From Azolla caroliniana (Eukaryota; Polypodiophyta), in contig JBHGNT010000006.1 of NCBI GenBank assembly GCA_043228905.1, positions 10,354,001 through 10,418,000 on the forward strand: a stretch of 64,000 nt of DNA, written 5' to 3'. The translations under genes and the position numbers were made by a program. The notes under the pieces were generated by a model that worked only from the letters and a program-made list of their open reading frames with translations, searched no databases and had not been told where the DNA came from. How positions within the stretch are numbered: position 1 is the first letter of the stretch; each line of letters begins with the position of its first letter. Positions 46,039-57,960 of this stretch are shown here, one piece after another.

Positions 46039-49000
46039 CTACTGTTGTTTTTCGATGCCCCCCCTCAAGCACGGTTGGTCAGTGATTGAGAGAGCAAGGT
46101 TCGTTGTGAACTGTTGCAACTTGTCGATACCCAAGGCTTTTGTGAAGATGTCGACGACCTGAAGATTTGTGCTGATGTGTTGTAAATCGACATCTCCAAC
46201 TTGAACGCGCGCTCGGATGAAGTGATAGTGCACTTCGATATGATGAGTCCTCGCGTGGAACATGAGGTTTTGAGCCAGGTAGATACTGCTCATGTTGTCG
46301 CAATATAGGAGAATCAGATCTTTGATGGGAACACCCAGATCCTTTAATATGCGCTTTAACCAGACGACCTTGCATGCGGTGACTGCCGCACCCTTGTATT
46401 CGGCCTTTGTGCTCGACAATGTGATTGTGAACTGCTTTTTGCTGCTTCAAGAGATGGCTCCACTACCAAGAGAGAAGAAGAATCCGGATGTAGATCATCA
46501 ATTGAGTCCGTACAACGGTTTCTTGAGTCAGCAAACTGATGTTGGGTGTTTGCTCGATTCGAAACCGGGTGGTTGAATCATGAAGACCTCCTCTTGCAAT
46601 TCTCCTTGTAGGAAGACATTCTTTACATCCATTTAGTGGAGGTGCCACCCTTTTGCAGTTGCAAGAGCAATGACTATCTGAAAAGTCGTCATCTTTGCCA
46701 CCGGGGTAAAGGTCACCTGCAGTCGATCACTTTCTTGTGTGGAGAATGGGGGACGAGATCCCATGTCTCATTTTTTTCTTCGTTCATGGCTTCAATCCAT
46801 CGTGGATCCTTGGCTGCCTTGAAAAGGTTTCTGGTTCTCGGATTGTCGCCACCTTCATCGTAAAGGCATAATGATATGCCATATACTCGTCGTAGCCAAA
46901 TCGGCTAATCGGGTTTTCCTCTCGGGTGGAGCGACAAAGCTTCTCATTTGCAAAGACTACGTCTTTCTTTCCTCCATTCATTCGGATGATTGGGATATCC
47001 ACGCCTTCAAACTCACTATCAAGGGAGTGAGTTGACTCATTGATTGGATCTTCGTATTCTAGCTTTTTGTCCTTTCCTTTATCTAACCCTAGACTCAACC
47101 GAGATGTCCTTTGGTCACTCGAGGGTTCTTGTGCTCCACTCATCCTTGTGGTAATCAGACTTTCTTCGAACATCTGTCTGAGTTGATCTTTGTTTTCTAG
47201 CTCTTCGTCGGCCGAATCTGGGCCAATTGTTGTCGAAATCGGAGTTGTCTTTGGTTCATACTAGGATGCCGTCTCGATGAAAATGATGTCTCGACTCACC
47301 CTAACTTTTTGGCTAGAGGGGTTGTAACATTTGTACCCCTTTTGTTCGAGTGAGTATCCTACGATGATACATTTCTCTGACTTTAGGTTGAGCTTTTGTC
47401 GCGTCTCGTCGAGAATGTGTACATATGTGATCGAGCCGAAGATCTGGATATGTCATAGATTCGGCTTCTTTCTGAAAAACTTTTCATGAGGGGTTATGTC
47501 GTGTGGCCTAGAGGTTGTACATCTATTCATGAGATAGATGACTGTGTTAACTGCTTCGGCCAATACGATTTTGACATGTTCTTCTCGTTCATCATGGTCC
47601 TTGCTACCTCTACTATATGCCGATTCTTCCGTTCGCTACTCCGTTTTGTTGAGGTGTATGTTGGCATGAGAATTCTCTTCGAATTCCTTCCTGTCAGAGA
47701 TATGATGTAAAATCATCCGAGAAATACTCCTTGCCTCCATTTGATCGAATGCATCAGACATGCCGACTTGTAGCTTTTTTGACTTCGTTTTTAAACCATT
47801 GGAAAGGTCCGAACACTTCACTCTTCTGCTACATAGGATTGATCCAGGTATACCTCGAGAAGTCATCGATGAAGGTGACATAATATTGGCAACCACTGAA
47901 TGTTGCCATCTGGGATGATCCCCACACATTTGAATGTACTACATCCAGGATCCCTTTGCTCATGTTCCTCTCTTTCGAGAACGGTTGCCGGTGCTGTTTG
48001 CCGAATTAACAGGCTTCACATACACCTACAATCTCCTTTTCGGTGAAAGTTAGGAGTCGAATTACTAGTCCTTTCGAATGCATTCCTCCGAGCTTCTAGA
48101 TAGGTATGTGGCCAATTCGTTTGTGCCATAGTTTCAAGTAAGTTTCGATTTTGAGGCCTTTTGTGAAAATGGCCGACTTCACCTCATTCAATTCGAGGAT
48201 TAACATTCAACCTTCTCTTCGACTGTGAACTATGAGTCGATCGTGTTTTTCAATGAAGCACCCGTCATTGTTGAATCGTACTTGCATACCTTGTTCGACA
48301 ATTTGGCCAACCGAGACTAATTTTTTCGTGATGGTTGGAACATGCAAGACGTTCTTGAGGTAGGTTTGTTTGCCGTCACTCCCAAATGGGACATTTACGA
48401 TATGCCGAATCGAGTGAGTTGTGTTGACTCTGGTTTCGACATAGCCGGGTCGATCGGGCTTTCTCAACTCTCGGGACCAATATTCATGAGATGTCATGTG
48501 ATTGGATGCTCCTAAGTCGATAAACCATACATCGTTTGAGGAAGAGGTGCTTGTCGAACCCTGTGCCGACATCGAATGAGCTTTGTGCCTCATTATGAAC
48601 ATTCCGCCATGATCATCATAATTGGAATTCGTGGCATAATTTATGAGTTGTTGGGTGGTCGAAGCTGACTCTCGCTTCTTCTTTCGGCACTCCTCTTCAT
48701 AGTGGTTGAGCTCTCCACAATACTTGCATTCGATTGGATTGTTGCAAAGGCTTGGTCCGGCAAGATGGCTCCTTCTTCTACCGAACTCCCTAGGATTGCT
48801 CTTATCGTCTTTCCATTGGTGGGAGTTGCGTTCTCGCGTCGTCTGACCTTGTCGCCCTCAACCGAATCGACCTCTATTTCCTCAACCTCTATTTCCTTGA
48901 CCGAATCCTCTTCCATCATCTGGTTGGGAGTAGAGCATTTGACCATATGGTGCGTTGCTCCTTTGTTGAACATGATTTTCTTCCACCAGTAATATCGACT

Positions 49001-49070
49001 GAAGGTCGGAAAAGGAGGGAGGGTTCTCCCTTGCAAGAATGGCCGATCTGATCATGCCGAATCGCGGTGT
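46039..49070 (-). pseudogene. Copia E pol (protease to RNase H), broken
   Basis: Reading minus: zinc-knuckle Cys region decayed near 48720; protease VWFIDLGASNHMTSH (Asp-Leu-Gly for Asp-Ser-Gly, near 48525); pre-integrase near 48130; integrase traces with IDDFSRYTWI-like and NGGKEYFSDDF-like text near 47870-47715; RT linker REPETFSRQP near 46815; RT N-terminal half near 46650-46480; then a deletion removes the YVDD half of RT, and RNase H follows directly (STKAEYKGAAV, LLYCDNMSSIYLAQN, 46419-46130). Frame changes occur every 100-300 bp. Confidence 0.8.
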
Positions 49071-49259
49071 CGTGATAATCCGCCACTATAAGTGGATCGT
49101 GAAGCGGAACCGCCGGGGTTAAGGACTGGAAGGAATTAGTGCTCATCCGTACAACACAAGCAATATTTGAACATAAGACAAGTAGGAGGGAGAAAACGTT
49201 CGTTTCTTGCAAAAGAAAATATATTCTTTATGATTCTAGAATCATGTTACAATGGATTG

Positions 49260-49465
49260 GATATGAATATAAAAGATCATTCTTAAAAGAAAGGAGCCAA
49301 CAACCATGTAAGGAGTGCTCTGATATGAATATGAGAGATTATTCTTGAAAGGAAGGAGCCAACAACTATGTAAGGAGTGGTCCGATATGAATATGAGAGA
49401 TTATCCTTGAAAGGAAGGAGCCAACAACCATGTAAGGAGTGGTCCGATATGTATATGAGAGATTA
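49260..49465. repeat. 62-bp tandem repeat, about three copies
   Basis: AAGGAGCCAACAA recurs at 49291, 49353 and 49415 (spacing 62). Units read GAGATTATTCTTGAAAGG then AAGGAGCCAACAACCATG then TAAGGAGTGGTCCGATATG. No coding value. Confidence 0.9.
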
Positions 49466-50261
49466 TTTTCCCCCAAGGAATGGGAGAGAGCAGAAGAGAA
49501 GGGAAAACTAGAGAAAAAAAAAAGAGTGGAACATATACAGAGTTCTTTGTTGATCATAGCTGATAGAGAGAAGATAGAAAGAAGAGAGAAGGAAGATATA
49601 TAGATCCAAGTCTACAAAGATATATGGATAACAACACAACCACACTACATGAATGGGCAAGAAAAACACCACAAGAAGTAGACTCCTCCTTCACCACCTT
49701 ACTCTTCTTGCTTTATATGAAGTTCTCCTCTACTAGTTTCCCTTGCTTTCTTTTCCACGCTTATTTTAGAGCTTTTCCATCTCCTATTCTTAGCTATGAC
49801 ACAACAATCGTCAAATCTTCATACAAGCTCCAAATTTAGGGATTTAAAAAGTTATAGATAGCTGACTTCACGAGCTTTCTAACCCATATTTGCACATTAT
49901 ATTTGGCTTCCAAACGAATGAGTTATGAGCATTCGTTTCAAACTGTGTTTTGGTGGCCCGTTTTTTTCTTCTTTTACTTTTCTCCATCTTTCTTGCTTTT
50001 AGTTTTGACTTATCCTTGAGACCTTTGTTCGTGATTTTGCCCTCCGGATGTGAACGCACCATACCTTATAGTCTTGTAGACTTCAATACCTTGAATTCTA
50101 AAAACACTTTCACAATAGCCTCGCATGTTCCTTTGCATGCCTCCCCTTTTAGTTGCATGGCCTCCATTTTTAGTTGCTTGACCTTTAATTTTAGTTGCAT
50201 GTGACCGTTCATATAATTTGGCCATATGATCCAATCATCCATAAAGTTCAGCCCGTGCGTA
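49466..50261. other. Non-coding part of insertion K
   Basis: No gene recognised. Contains an A/G-rich stretch (49480-49640) and a T-rich stretch near 49960. Short runs such as TTTTAGTTGCATGGCC and TTTTAGTTGCTTGACC near 50149-50200 form a small repeat of about 25 bp. Confidence 0.5.
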
Positions 50262-50386
50262 ATCCGTCCTGTGTGTGCAAGTTCCGACCGCACAGTGTAC
50301 GCATCCGTGCGCGTGTCCCGACTGCCCCGTGTACGCATCTGCGCGCGCGTCCCGACAGCCCCGTGTACGCGTCCACACACATGCGT
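50262..50386. repeat. GC-rich ~34-bp minisatellite, left part
   Basis: GTGTACGC recurs at 50295, 50329 and 50363 (34-bp steps) in units like CCCGACAGCCCCGTGTACGC. The same repeat continues at 53264-53470 beyond F, so F split one array. GCGT at 50383-50386 is the left target duplication of F. Confidence 0.85.
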
Positions 50387-50475
50387 TGTCGTGCCTTTCG
50401 GCTCCGGATCGTTTGCGTGAGTCGAGTGGTTCCCACCCGACTCACGCAAACGATCCGGAGCCGAAAGGCACGACA
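50387..50475. repeat. 89-bp palindrome at the left end of F
   Basis: TGTCGTGCCTTTCGGCTCC at 50387 is the inverted copy of the sequence ending GAAAGGCACGACA at 50475. Arms are about 43 nt with one mismatch (GAGTCGAG/GAGTCGGG) and the centre is only a few bases. Each arm is the LTR end otherwise seen at 52524, 59810 and 62550. Confidence 0.95.
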
Positions 50476-50479
50476 TAGT

Positions 50480-50497
50480 TGGTGAACCCGACGTGAA
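50480..50497 (+). promoter_or_regulatory. Primer binding site of F (tRNA-Trp)
   Basis: TGGTGAACCCGACGTGAA, identical to H and G, after a 4-nt spacer (TAGT) from the LTR end at 50475. Confidence 0.85.
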
Positions 50498-50513
50498 GAG
50501 GGGTGGTAAGGAG

Positions 50514-52606
50514 ATGGAGAATCAACAAGAGGCAATGAGCATAACGATGATGATGATGTTCGAGCGGATGCTACAAGAACAACGAGTGATGTCGGAGATC
50601 ACGGGGCAGTAAAGCGGCTCGTACAACGAAACGGACAATTCAACGGAAACGATGTGTCATGCTATCTACGTGACTACAAGGCGGAGATGATACGATGTGG
50701 GATACCGGAAGGATTGCAAGTGACATCCTTCAATCGGGTGGCCACGGATGAGCTACAAGAGAGAATCTACAAGATACGGCAACAAAATTCGACATGGGGG
50801 TCATTCGAAGAAGCTTTACGAGAGGCATATGATTACAAGAGATCGAAGGGAAAAGATCGGCGAGAATTCGACGAATGGGTGGCGTTGGAGAAGACTCACC
50901 GAAGTGCAACGCAAGCGTTCCTAGAGTTCGAGCATCGTTTTGCTTGATTCTCGGAGCGGGAACGAAGATTGGTGGGAGAAGATAAAGTCTTAATGTTCGT
51001 AAGATCGATCGATCGGAAAGAAAGGATGGACATTGGGATCGAACTCGAAGATGATGACGGTGCGAACGGCCTTACCGAGGATTGGGCCAAAGTCGAAAGG
51101 GTATGCCGGAGACATGATGAGAGGAAGATGAGAATCTTGTCAACGACATGGCCCATGAAGGATGGTCGATTGAGGAAAAACGATGAAGCCAATATGAAGG
51201 CCGAAATACAACATGATGGTACCACGGGAGAAAGAGTGGAACAAGACACCCACTCGTCTTGTGAAAGAACGATGGCGAAGGATAAGGCCGATAATTCAAG
51301 TGTAGAAGGAAATTTCGGGATACAAGTGCCCGAGACATCGGGTCAAAAAGGGGTAAGCATAATAGATGTTTGCATAATTGATGCAGATAAAGAGTGTGAA
51401 GCGGATGTGATTAAGGAGGTAGCCACAAAAGACGAAATCGAATCGGAGGTGGCTATGGACGAATCAATGGCGGATTGCCATATCGAGACTTCCCCACCAC
51501 TGATTCCAGAGACTCCGGCGGTTGCGATCGAAAGGCAACGTGAGACCGAAGAGACGGAAGGTGGCGGAGAGAAAACGAATGTCGAAGCCGACGAATACGA
51601 TGAAGAGATAGCCGAGAAGAATGCTAAGGGTGAAACTACGAAAGAAGGTAATACCGAGGATTCATGCCAACAATATCTAGAGACTTCGGCGGTTGTGTCC
51701 GAGAACCAACGTGAGACCGGAGAGACGGGAGATGGCGGCGAGGAAGGTAAAGTCGGAAGTCGGTTCGGATGGAAAATGATCCATCCGAAATTCCAATCTA
51801 AAAGAAAGTGCGACAATGCGGAGGTCGGGTCTACGACGGGAGAAGCGCGTAATACAGAGCACGCTCTACGGCGAATAAAGAAACGCGTGTTATGGCGAAT
51901 AAAGAAGCACGCGCTACGGCGAGAAAAGAAGCATGCATTACAACCACACGAGGACCGAACAATGAGCACATATCGGAGGACCTACGTGGCGAACAACGGA
52001 AAGAAGTGCCGAAAGTCGAACCGGACAAGGCAGGTGAAAACGAAGAAAAGAAAGCAAATCCGGACGAAAAGAAAAGAAAAGAAACCGACCCGAAAGAGCA
52101 CTGAATCGGTAAAAACCGATCAACCGAGTCCGGATCGACCGAATACAAATCGGAAAGGAAGCCGAACTAAACGAAAGACGATCCGACGAGACCGAATCGG
52201 AAGTAAGCTAATCCGACTAAACCGAAAATCCGAAAAGAAGTCGAGATTGATGAAGACAAGAAAGAGGCCAGTAAAAGACACTACCACGAATGACAAGGGC
52301 CAAGAATATGACGAGAGAGAACAAAGAATATGGTGGATCGGATGGCGACAATGGTTCGGGTGGAAAGAATGGATGTGCTCCAAATGGAGAGACAAAGTCA
52401 ACATAACAAGAGAAGTCGAGGGTACTTCGAGCCGGCAACGAAACCAATCGGGTAGAGACCGGACGGAGGAGACTAACAAACACCAACAACTTCGGCACAT
52501 ACCGGAGGATGTGCGGGTAACTGTGTCGTGCCTTTCGGCTCCGGATCGTTTGCGTGAGTCGGGTGGGAACCACTGGGGTTTTGGACTAGGAGGAGGAAGA
52601 ATTTGA
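50514..52606 (+). pseudogene. F Gag-like protein, broken
   Basis: ATG at 50514 (MENQQEAMS). A one-base loss near 50606 (ACGGGGCAG against ACGGGGGCAG in G) shifts the frame; it continues from 50654, stops at 50946 where G has Arg (CGA to TGA), and runs on from 50969 to 52606. The Gag core (GSFEEALREAYDYKRSK, TQAFLEFEHRFA, MDIGIELEDD) matches G; the C-terminal half is highly charged (KKRVLWRIKKHALRREKK) without known domain. The end runs into the right LTR. No enzyme domain is encoded. Confidence 0.85.
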
Positions 52607-53263
52607 GGCTAATCTAATTATGAATATCAATAGATTATAAGAAAGAGATATAGAAATTTCGTGAATCCCACGAGTGTATTGTATTCGATTAATCAATATT
52701 TAGATAAGAATATGTATTTAGATTGAAAGAAAGATATAAGAAACTTGTGAATCCCACAAGTATAGATTATATTATTTTCGTGAATCCCACGATTATATTA
52801 ATTGGTTGGTGTTTTCGGAAATATATCCAATTTCCCAAATATTTTTCACACACAATTACATTGTGCTTCCCATCCTTATGTAGTGATGAGGAAGTCTTAG
52901 TAATCCATGCTTTTTCTCTAACTATAGACCCCATGCTTTTCCTATAGATAGACTATATGCTTTATCTAAAGTGATCATGCTTTTTCTAACTTGTGCGTTT
53001 TTTATCATGCACGCTAGATGTGTATGTGTAGCTTTTTCTTTTGTTATGCGTTTTTCTAATGTTTATCCTAGCGTGAATTTACCTTTCTATGTGGGACATC
53101 TATGCTTTAACACTAATGAAATGCTAGTGTAATGGTAAGACATTACATTATTAACATGGAGGTGCAAGGTTCGAATCTTGCCCTATGCATGTTCCATTTA
53201 TTTTGCTATTTTCTTCTATTTCTTCATTTTTTATTGAATCTAATACTATATACGTTAAGAACA
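52524..53263 (-). repeat. Right LTR of F (740 bp)
   Basis: Starts TGTCGTGCCTTTCGG and ends GTTAAGAACA; homologous over much of its length to the 722-bp LTRs of G but clearly older. AACTG before it is the remnant of the spacer/primer-site edge. Hairpins lie at 52658-52674, 52744-52760 and 52777-52793. Confidence 0.85.
53121..53189 (+). repeat. tRNA-like sequence within the F LTR
   Basis: A box-like TAGTGTAATGG and B box GGTTCGAATCTTGCC, about 40 nt apart, on the plus strand. The same region in G reads TAGCATAATGG and GGTTCGAATCCTGCC. This may be an internal pol III promoter or a captured SINE. Confidence 0.7.
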
Positions 53264-53470
53264 GCGTGTCCCAACCGCGCCATGTACGCGTCTGGACACA
53301 CGCGCATCTGGACCGTGCCATGTACGCATTCGTGCGCGTCGGCACACACGCATCGTGTACGCATCCCAACCGAGCCGTGTATGCGTCTGCACACACGCGT
53401 TGTGTACTTGTCCGCACGCACGTCCCGACCGAGCCGTGTACACATCCGTAGAGCCGCACATCCCGACCAT
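53264..53470. repeat. GC-rich minisatellite, right part
   Basis: Continues the array of 50262-50386 with units such as CCGAGCCGTGTATGCG and CCGAGCCGTGTACACATCC. Starts with GCGT, the right target duplication of F. Confidence 0.8.
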
Positions 53471-53835
53471 GCCGTACGCTGTGGCCTATCAAGGCATGAC
53501 CCAAAACCATTTGAGCCATTCTCCACACAATTTAGCCCAAGTCACCTTGAACATTCTGTGCTTCACACATAGACAAAAGTAATAGGTTCTGGCTCTCCTT
53601 ATATACTATGGGGATCCAATGTTGTCCTATCTATGTGGGATATCTCACAATTTGTTTTCCCAATCTTCTCAAACTTCACACTCACATACCTTGATACTTG
53701 TTTATCCGTTTCATGTGTAGTAAAATGCGTTATAAAGCTGTTGATGACATCTATCTTTCCATATCAATCCATTAAGCTAATCTTAAATAATTATTTTACT
53801 AGTTTTCATATCGTGTGTAAAAAACCACACGATAA
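53471..53835. other. End of insertion K, no gene
   Basis: AT-rich, no coding resemblance. Ends in AAAACCACACGATAA next to the CGGTGT repeat. Confidence 0.5.
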
Positions 53836-54114
53836 CGGTGTTAAGCCGCCGAGGCATATTTGAACCATTTCGTCATCGTCAATGATGATGTTGATCGATC
53901 CGAGGGAATCACACAACTCGTTGATCTTCAAGGTGCAACTGGTAATCGACATGTCCCTCTATTGCATATTGTTTAACTCATGTCGGAGTTGGAGCTTTTG
54001 TGCAGTCGTGTTAGCTGCAAAAATCTTCTTGGATTACCCCAAGCTTCTTTCAGCATTTTTGACTCTCGAATATAGCCGAGCATGTGATCATGAACGCATG
54101 ATACAAGGCAATAC
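53836..54114 (-). pseudogene. Copia E gag fragment
   Basis: On the minus strand from 54114: YCLVSCVHDHMLGYIRESK, then a shifted stretch, then DEMVQICLGGLTP, the UBN2-type Gag of the A family. It joins in sense to the gag at 49070 across insertion K. Confidence 0.8.
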
Positions 54115-54570
54115 TGTTAGAGCTTAGCTACTAATGTAAGCATATGATAAGGATAAAAGATACATAAATAAGAAAGGAGAGAGAGAAAGAAGGGTGCCAA
54201 TCCACCCGAACACCCCTGAGCAAAGGGATCGAGACGGACTCGAGCTTCGATCGGCGTCCCATACCAACGTTGTGGCATCGAGTCGTACCTAGTGCTGGTG
54301 CGCTCGCTATAAGAGTTGACCCAACACAATGTCAGAGTCTTGATGTAGTAGATAATGTGTCAAATGAGGGTAGCTAGGACTCATATTTATAGCCAGACCT
54401 AAGGCTCCAAAGCAAGTTCACACTTGGCCTAATGGGTTGTCTCAATCCCGAGGATTAAAAGTAATCCTCCCCTTCTTTACACTCTCGTTTAACCCTCACA
54501 CTTTATCCATGTGTATAGCATACTACGGTAAATTCTCACCACAAGATATTATATGGTCATGCATGTAACA
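54115..54570 (-). repeat. 3' LTR of chromovirus I (456 bp)
   Basis: On the minus strand TGTTACATGCATGACC follows the polypurine tract GAGGGGGAGTA (54571-54581), and the other end is GCTAAGCTCTAACA (54115). TATA-like TATAAATATGAG near 54388-54399. Confidence 0.8.
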
Positions 54571-54605
54571 TACTCCCCCTCTTGAAAACATTGCACTCTT
54601 GCAAT

Positions 54606-57600
54606 GGAAAGTTAGGGAAGTTAGTTCTAAGAGTATTTTCACATTCCCATGTGGCATCTTTTATAGACTTATCCATCCATTTAATTTTAAATTCTCGGAT
54701 TATTTTAGAACATTATGCAATTTTTTTGTTTTAATATCGAGAATTCTTTCTGGTACATGTGGTTTAGAAGATAGATCTTCAGAAGTAACTAGAGTTTTAG
54801 TTGTCACTATATTGTGGCCAGAACCAAGAAGTTCTTTTAGATGACTTACATGAAAAACTGGATGGATTTCAATGCCATTAGGAAGAGCGAGACGATAATC
54901 TAATGAACCAATGCGTTTGAGGATTGTAAAAGGTTCTCAAAACCATGGGGCTAACTTAGTGCACTAACCCGTAGACAATGTCTTAGAATTGTGAGGTACA
55001 CTTAAAAATACTTTCTATCTAGGGTTGAATACACGAGATTGCCTATTATGATCGGCATAAAAACGCGCACTATCTTGAGCTATTTTTATATTATCTTGTG
55101 CAATATGCAACATATCTTGCATATCCTGAAGAAATTTTTGTGTACTTCGCAACTCATCATGATGTATATTAACATCAATCGGGGCTCGTGGCTGAAAACC
55201 ATACATCAACATAAAAGGACTATATCTCGTCGATGTATGCTTGGAGCTATTATAAGCAAACTCCAAAATTGGGAGATAACATTCCCATTTTGTTGGTTTT
55301 GTACCAACATATGCACGGAGCATGTCCTCAATAATTTGATTTACTCCTTCTGTCTATCCATCAAATTGAGGATGATCCATGGAGCACATGCTCAATGTAG
55401 TTTCTAACTTCTTAAGGACTTGCGTCCAATAGTCGCTAGTAAAGTTTGGATTTTGATCACTCACGATATCCATCGGTAACCCATAAAAAAAAATAACTCT
55501 TCAATGAATTGGTAAGACAATTCAAGAATTGTTAGTGTGGTTTTAGTAGCAATAAACCACAACCCAGATGGCAGCGTGGCCTTTTTGGGTGCGAGGAAGG
55601 CTAACAAGAAAATCCATTTATATACTTTCCCACTTATTATTGGGAATGTCCAAGGGATGTAAAAGTCTCGCGGCTTTAAGTCGCTCGGCTTTGTTAACTT
55701 GACACTGGTGACATTTAGTCACATAACTATGTATGTCAGGACGCATCTTAGGCCTATAGAATTGAGTGGAGATGAGAACGAGTGTACGATGTATTCTAGG
55801 GTGCCCTGCTAAGGGTGCATGATGGCATTAAAAAAGAATTCTCTTTCTGACCTTAGGCAAATTTGGAACACAAACCTTCCCATTATGGCACACCAGACCA
55901 TTAGCAATGTGGAAGGATTCCTTCGAGGATGTGGTGGTGTCTGTTCTAGACTCAACTCTTGCCCAATATTTCACAAAATAACTGTCATCATGATACTTTC
56001 CTCGAAGGTGATCATAAAGCTTTGATGTTATTTCAGTGAAGCTAAGCATGTTAACTTCACGGATGTGGCTTAATGCATCAAGGACAGTGTTCATGGAACC
56101 TTTACGATATTGTATGGAAAAATGAAAGTCCTAGATGATATCTGCCCATCGTGTCTTACGACCCTTAAGGTCTTGTTGCTCACAAAAATATTTCAAGAAC
56201 TTGGGGTCCATAGTTACCACAAAACGATTACCATAAAGATAATGGCGCCATGTCTTGAGTGCATGCATAACTGCAAATAATTCCTTTTCTTGCACGGTAT
56301 ACTGACACTGAGCAGAATCAAGTTTCTTACTCTCAAATGCTATTGGTTTACCATATTGATATAGGACGACACCTATAACATAATCGCTTGCATCGGCTTC
56401 AACCTGAAAAGGTTTTGAAGGATCTGGTAAAAGAATCGAAGGAGCTTTGCACACCAAGTTCTTGAGTTCCTTTAAGGAGCATTCCACACAATAGATTTTG
56501 TAGACTTATGTGTTTGACCTTTGAGAAGATCAGTAAACAATGTTATCAATTGGGAGTAATTACGAAGAGGTTTTCGCAAAAACCCGACAAAACTAAGGAG
56601 TGATCAAACTTCTCGAATATTCCGACGAGTGGACCAAATTTTGACTTTCTCGATGCAAGAAGGATCAATTTCCACTCGTTCGGTTATGAGATGTTCAAGA
56701 TAAGTAATTGATTTTTTGAAGAACTCGTATTTTGAGATCTTCGAGTAGAATTGCTTGTCACGCAATGTTTGTAAAACAAAACGGACATGTTTAGCATGTT
56801 CTTCTAATGTATGGCTATAAACTAGAATATCATCCAAGAAAATAACGACAAATTTTCAAAGTTGTTCTCGGAAAATGTCATTCATTTCTTGTTGAAATGG
56901 GACAGAGCATTCGTCAAACCAAAAGGCATAACCAAAAACTCATAATGGCCATATCGTGTATGAAATGTCATTTTAGGAACATCTTCCTCAGTTATACGAA
57001 TTTGAAGGTAGCTTATACGAAGATCAAGTTTCGTAAAATACCGAGCTCCTTGGAGACGGTCAATTAGATCGTCACCCCGGGGCAATGGATATGAATTCTT
57101 GATCGTCACTTTATTCAAGCATCGGTAATTAATACACATACACCATGTATCCTCTTTCTTTTTAACCAAGAGAATAGGTGCACCCCATGAAGATTTATTA
57201 TAACGTATATAACTCATTCGTAAATAGTCATTGAGTTGCTTAGATACCTCATCCTCTTTGGATTGACTTAAGCGATAAGGAGGTATACTTATTGGTGCAA
57301 CACCATGTACAATATCTATACGATGGTTTATATTACGTTAAGGAGGTAACCCATGTGGTAGTTCACTCGGAAAAACATCATGAAAATCATTTAAGGTTTC
57401 ATCGAGTTGTTGTTCAAAATATGATAATTGACGCGAGACATTATCGAGATTATAAACATGAATGTTCAGATCAATTACACAATAAAATAAAGAAGAACAA
57501 GACAACTGAGATATTGATGGAGAGGAAACAATCGAAAGAGATTGTTCATTTACACATTGAATAAAATGAGTAGGATCGTTTAGTACAAAGGAAATGGAAT

Positions 57601-57960
57601 GGCGAACCCAATCAATAGACAAAGAAGAGTTTTTATTAAAAAATCAGGGATAACCCAATATTACATCAGTGGTACAAAGATTCATTACATGGAAATCTAC
57701 TTCCTCTATATAGGTATCAATGGAAATTCCTAATAAATAAATGGCCCCGTTGAGGTATTGTACTCTTCCATCAGCCAAGTGCACCCTATAGGTGTGATCA
57801 CTTACGGTGGGCTGGATTCCCCATATCTGAACAAAACGATCATTCACAAATTTGTGTGAGATTCCCAAATCAAATAAAATTGTACAGGATATCCATTGAT
57901 ATATCCGTTTGTATCAAATAAAATCATTGGGTCCTAATACATAGTGAGGGAAAGAACATT
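54606..57960 (-). pseudogene. Chromovirus I pol with chromodomain, broken
   Basis: Protease: ILFDLGISHKF (Asp-Leu-Gly for Asp-Ser/Thr-Gly, near 57885) and TTDVILGYP (57650). [39 protein letters not shown], then after a shift VIFLDDILVYS with both catalytic Asp (near 56830). RNase H: VEADASDYVIGVVLYQ and AVMHALKTWRHYLYG. Integrase: CHQCQVNKAERL (zinc site, near 55690), VSDQNPNFTSDYW (near 55455), LEFAYNSSKHTSTRYSPF (near 55260). C-terminus: PERILDIKTKK, then after a one-base shift REFKIKWMDKSIKDATWE, which is a chromodomain pattern that would direct integration to marked chromatin. Multiple stops and shifts; dead. Confidence 0.85.

Larger units (their letters stand above)
50387..53263. mobile_element. 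TR-GAG-type non-autonomous LTR element F, internally inverted
   Basis: Flanked by GCGT on both sides (50383-50386, 53264-53267). Right LTR 52524-53263 reads TGTCGTGCC...AAGAACA, the orientation found in G, where coding is on the minus strand; but F's gag is on the plus strand. The left end is a short palindrome made of two opposite LTR ends. So the internal region is inverted relative to the LTRs. Gag relates to G and H; there is no protease, RT or integrase. It depends on another element for movement; H-type enzymes are the likely source. Confidence 0.85.
49071..53835. mobile_element. Unclassified insertion K within Copia E, carrying F
   Basis: E's gag is interrupted between 49070 and 53836, and CGGTGT occurs at both edges (49065-49070 and 53836-53841), as expected of a 5-6 bp target duplication. 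Without F the insert is about 1.9 kb. It holds a 62-bp tandem repeat and a 34-bp GC-rich minisatellite. The ends (CGTGATAATCC... and ...CCACACGATAA) are not clear terminal inverted repeats or LTRs, and I see no transposase. A multi-step origin is possible. Confidence 0.5.
45584..54114 (-). mobile_element. Copia LTR retrotransposon E (A family), split by insertion K and truncated
   Basis: Minus-strand element: gag start region lost at 54115 (where LTR of I begins), gag 54114-53836, [K inserted 49071-53835], gag rest to RNase H 49070-46039, polypurine tract 45834-45845, 3' LTR 45584-45833. Joining across K gives continuous Gag (LGGLTP then RFGMIRSAILAREN). No 5' LTR found. Highly decayed. Confidence 0.8.

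Noticed and set aside
45932-46162. Plus-strand frame as a gene
   Set aside because: It is antisense to the RNase H end and 3' tail of Copia E.
53838-54127. Plus-strand frame of 81 codons at 53882-54127
   Set aside because: Antisense of the E gag fragment, which has clear UBN2 similarity on the minus strand.
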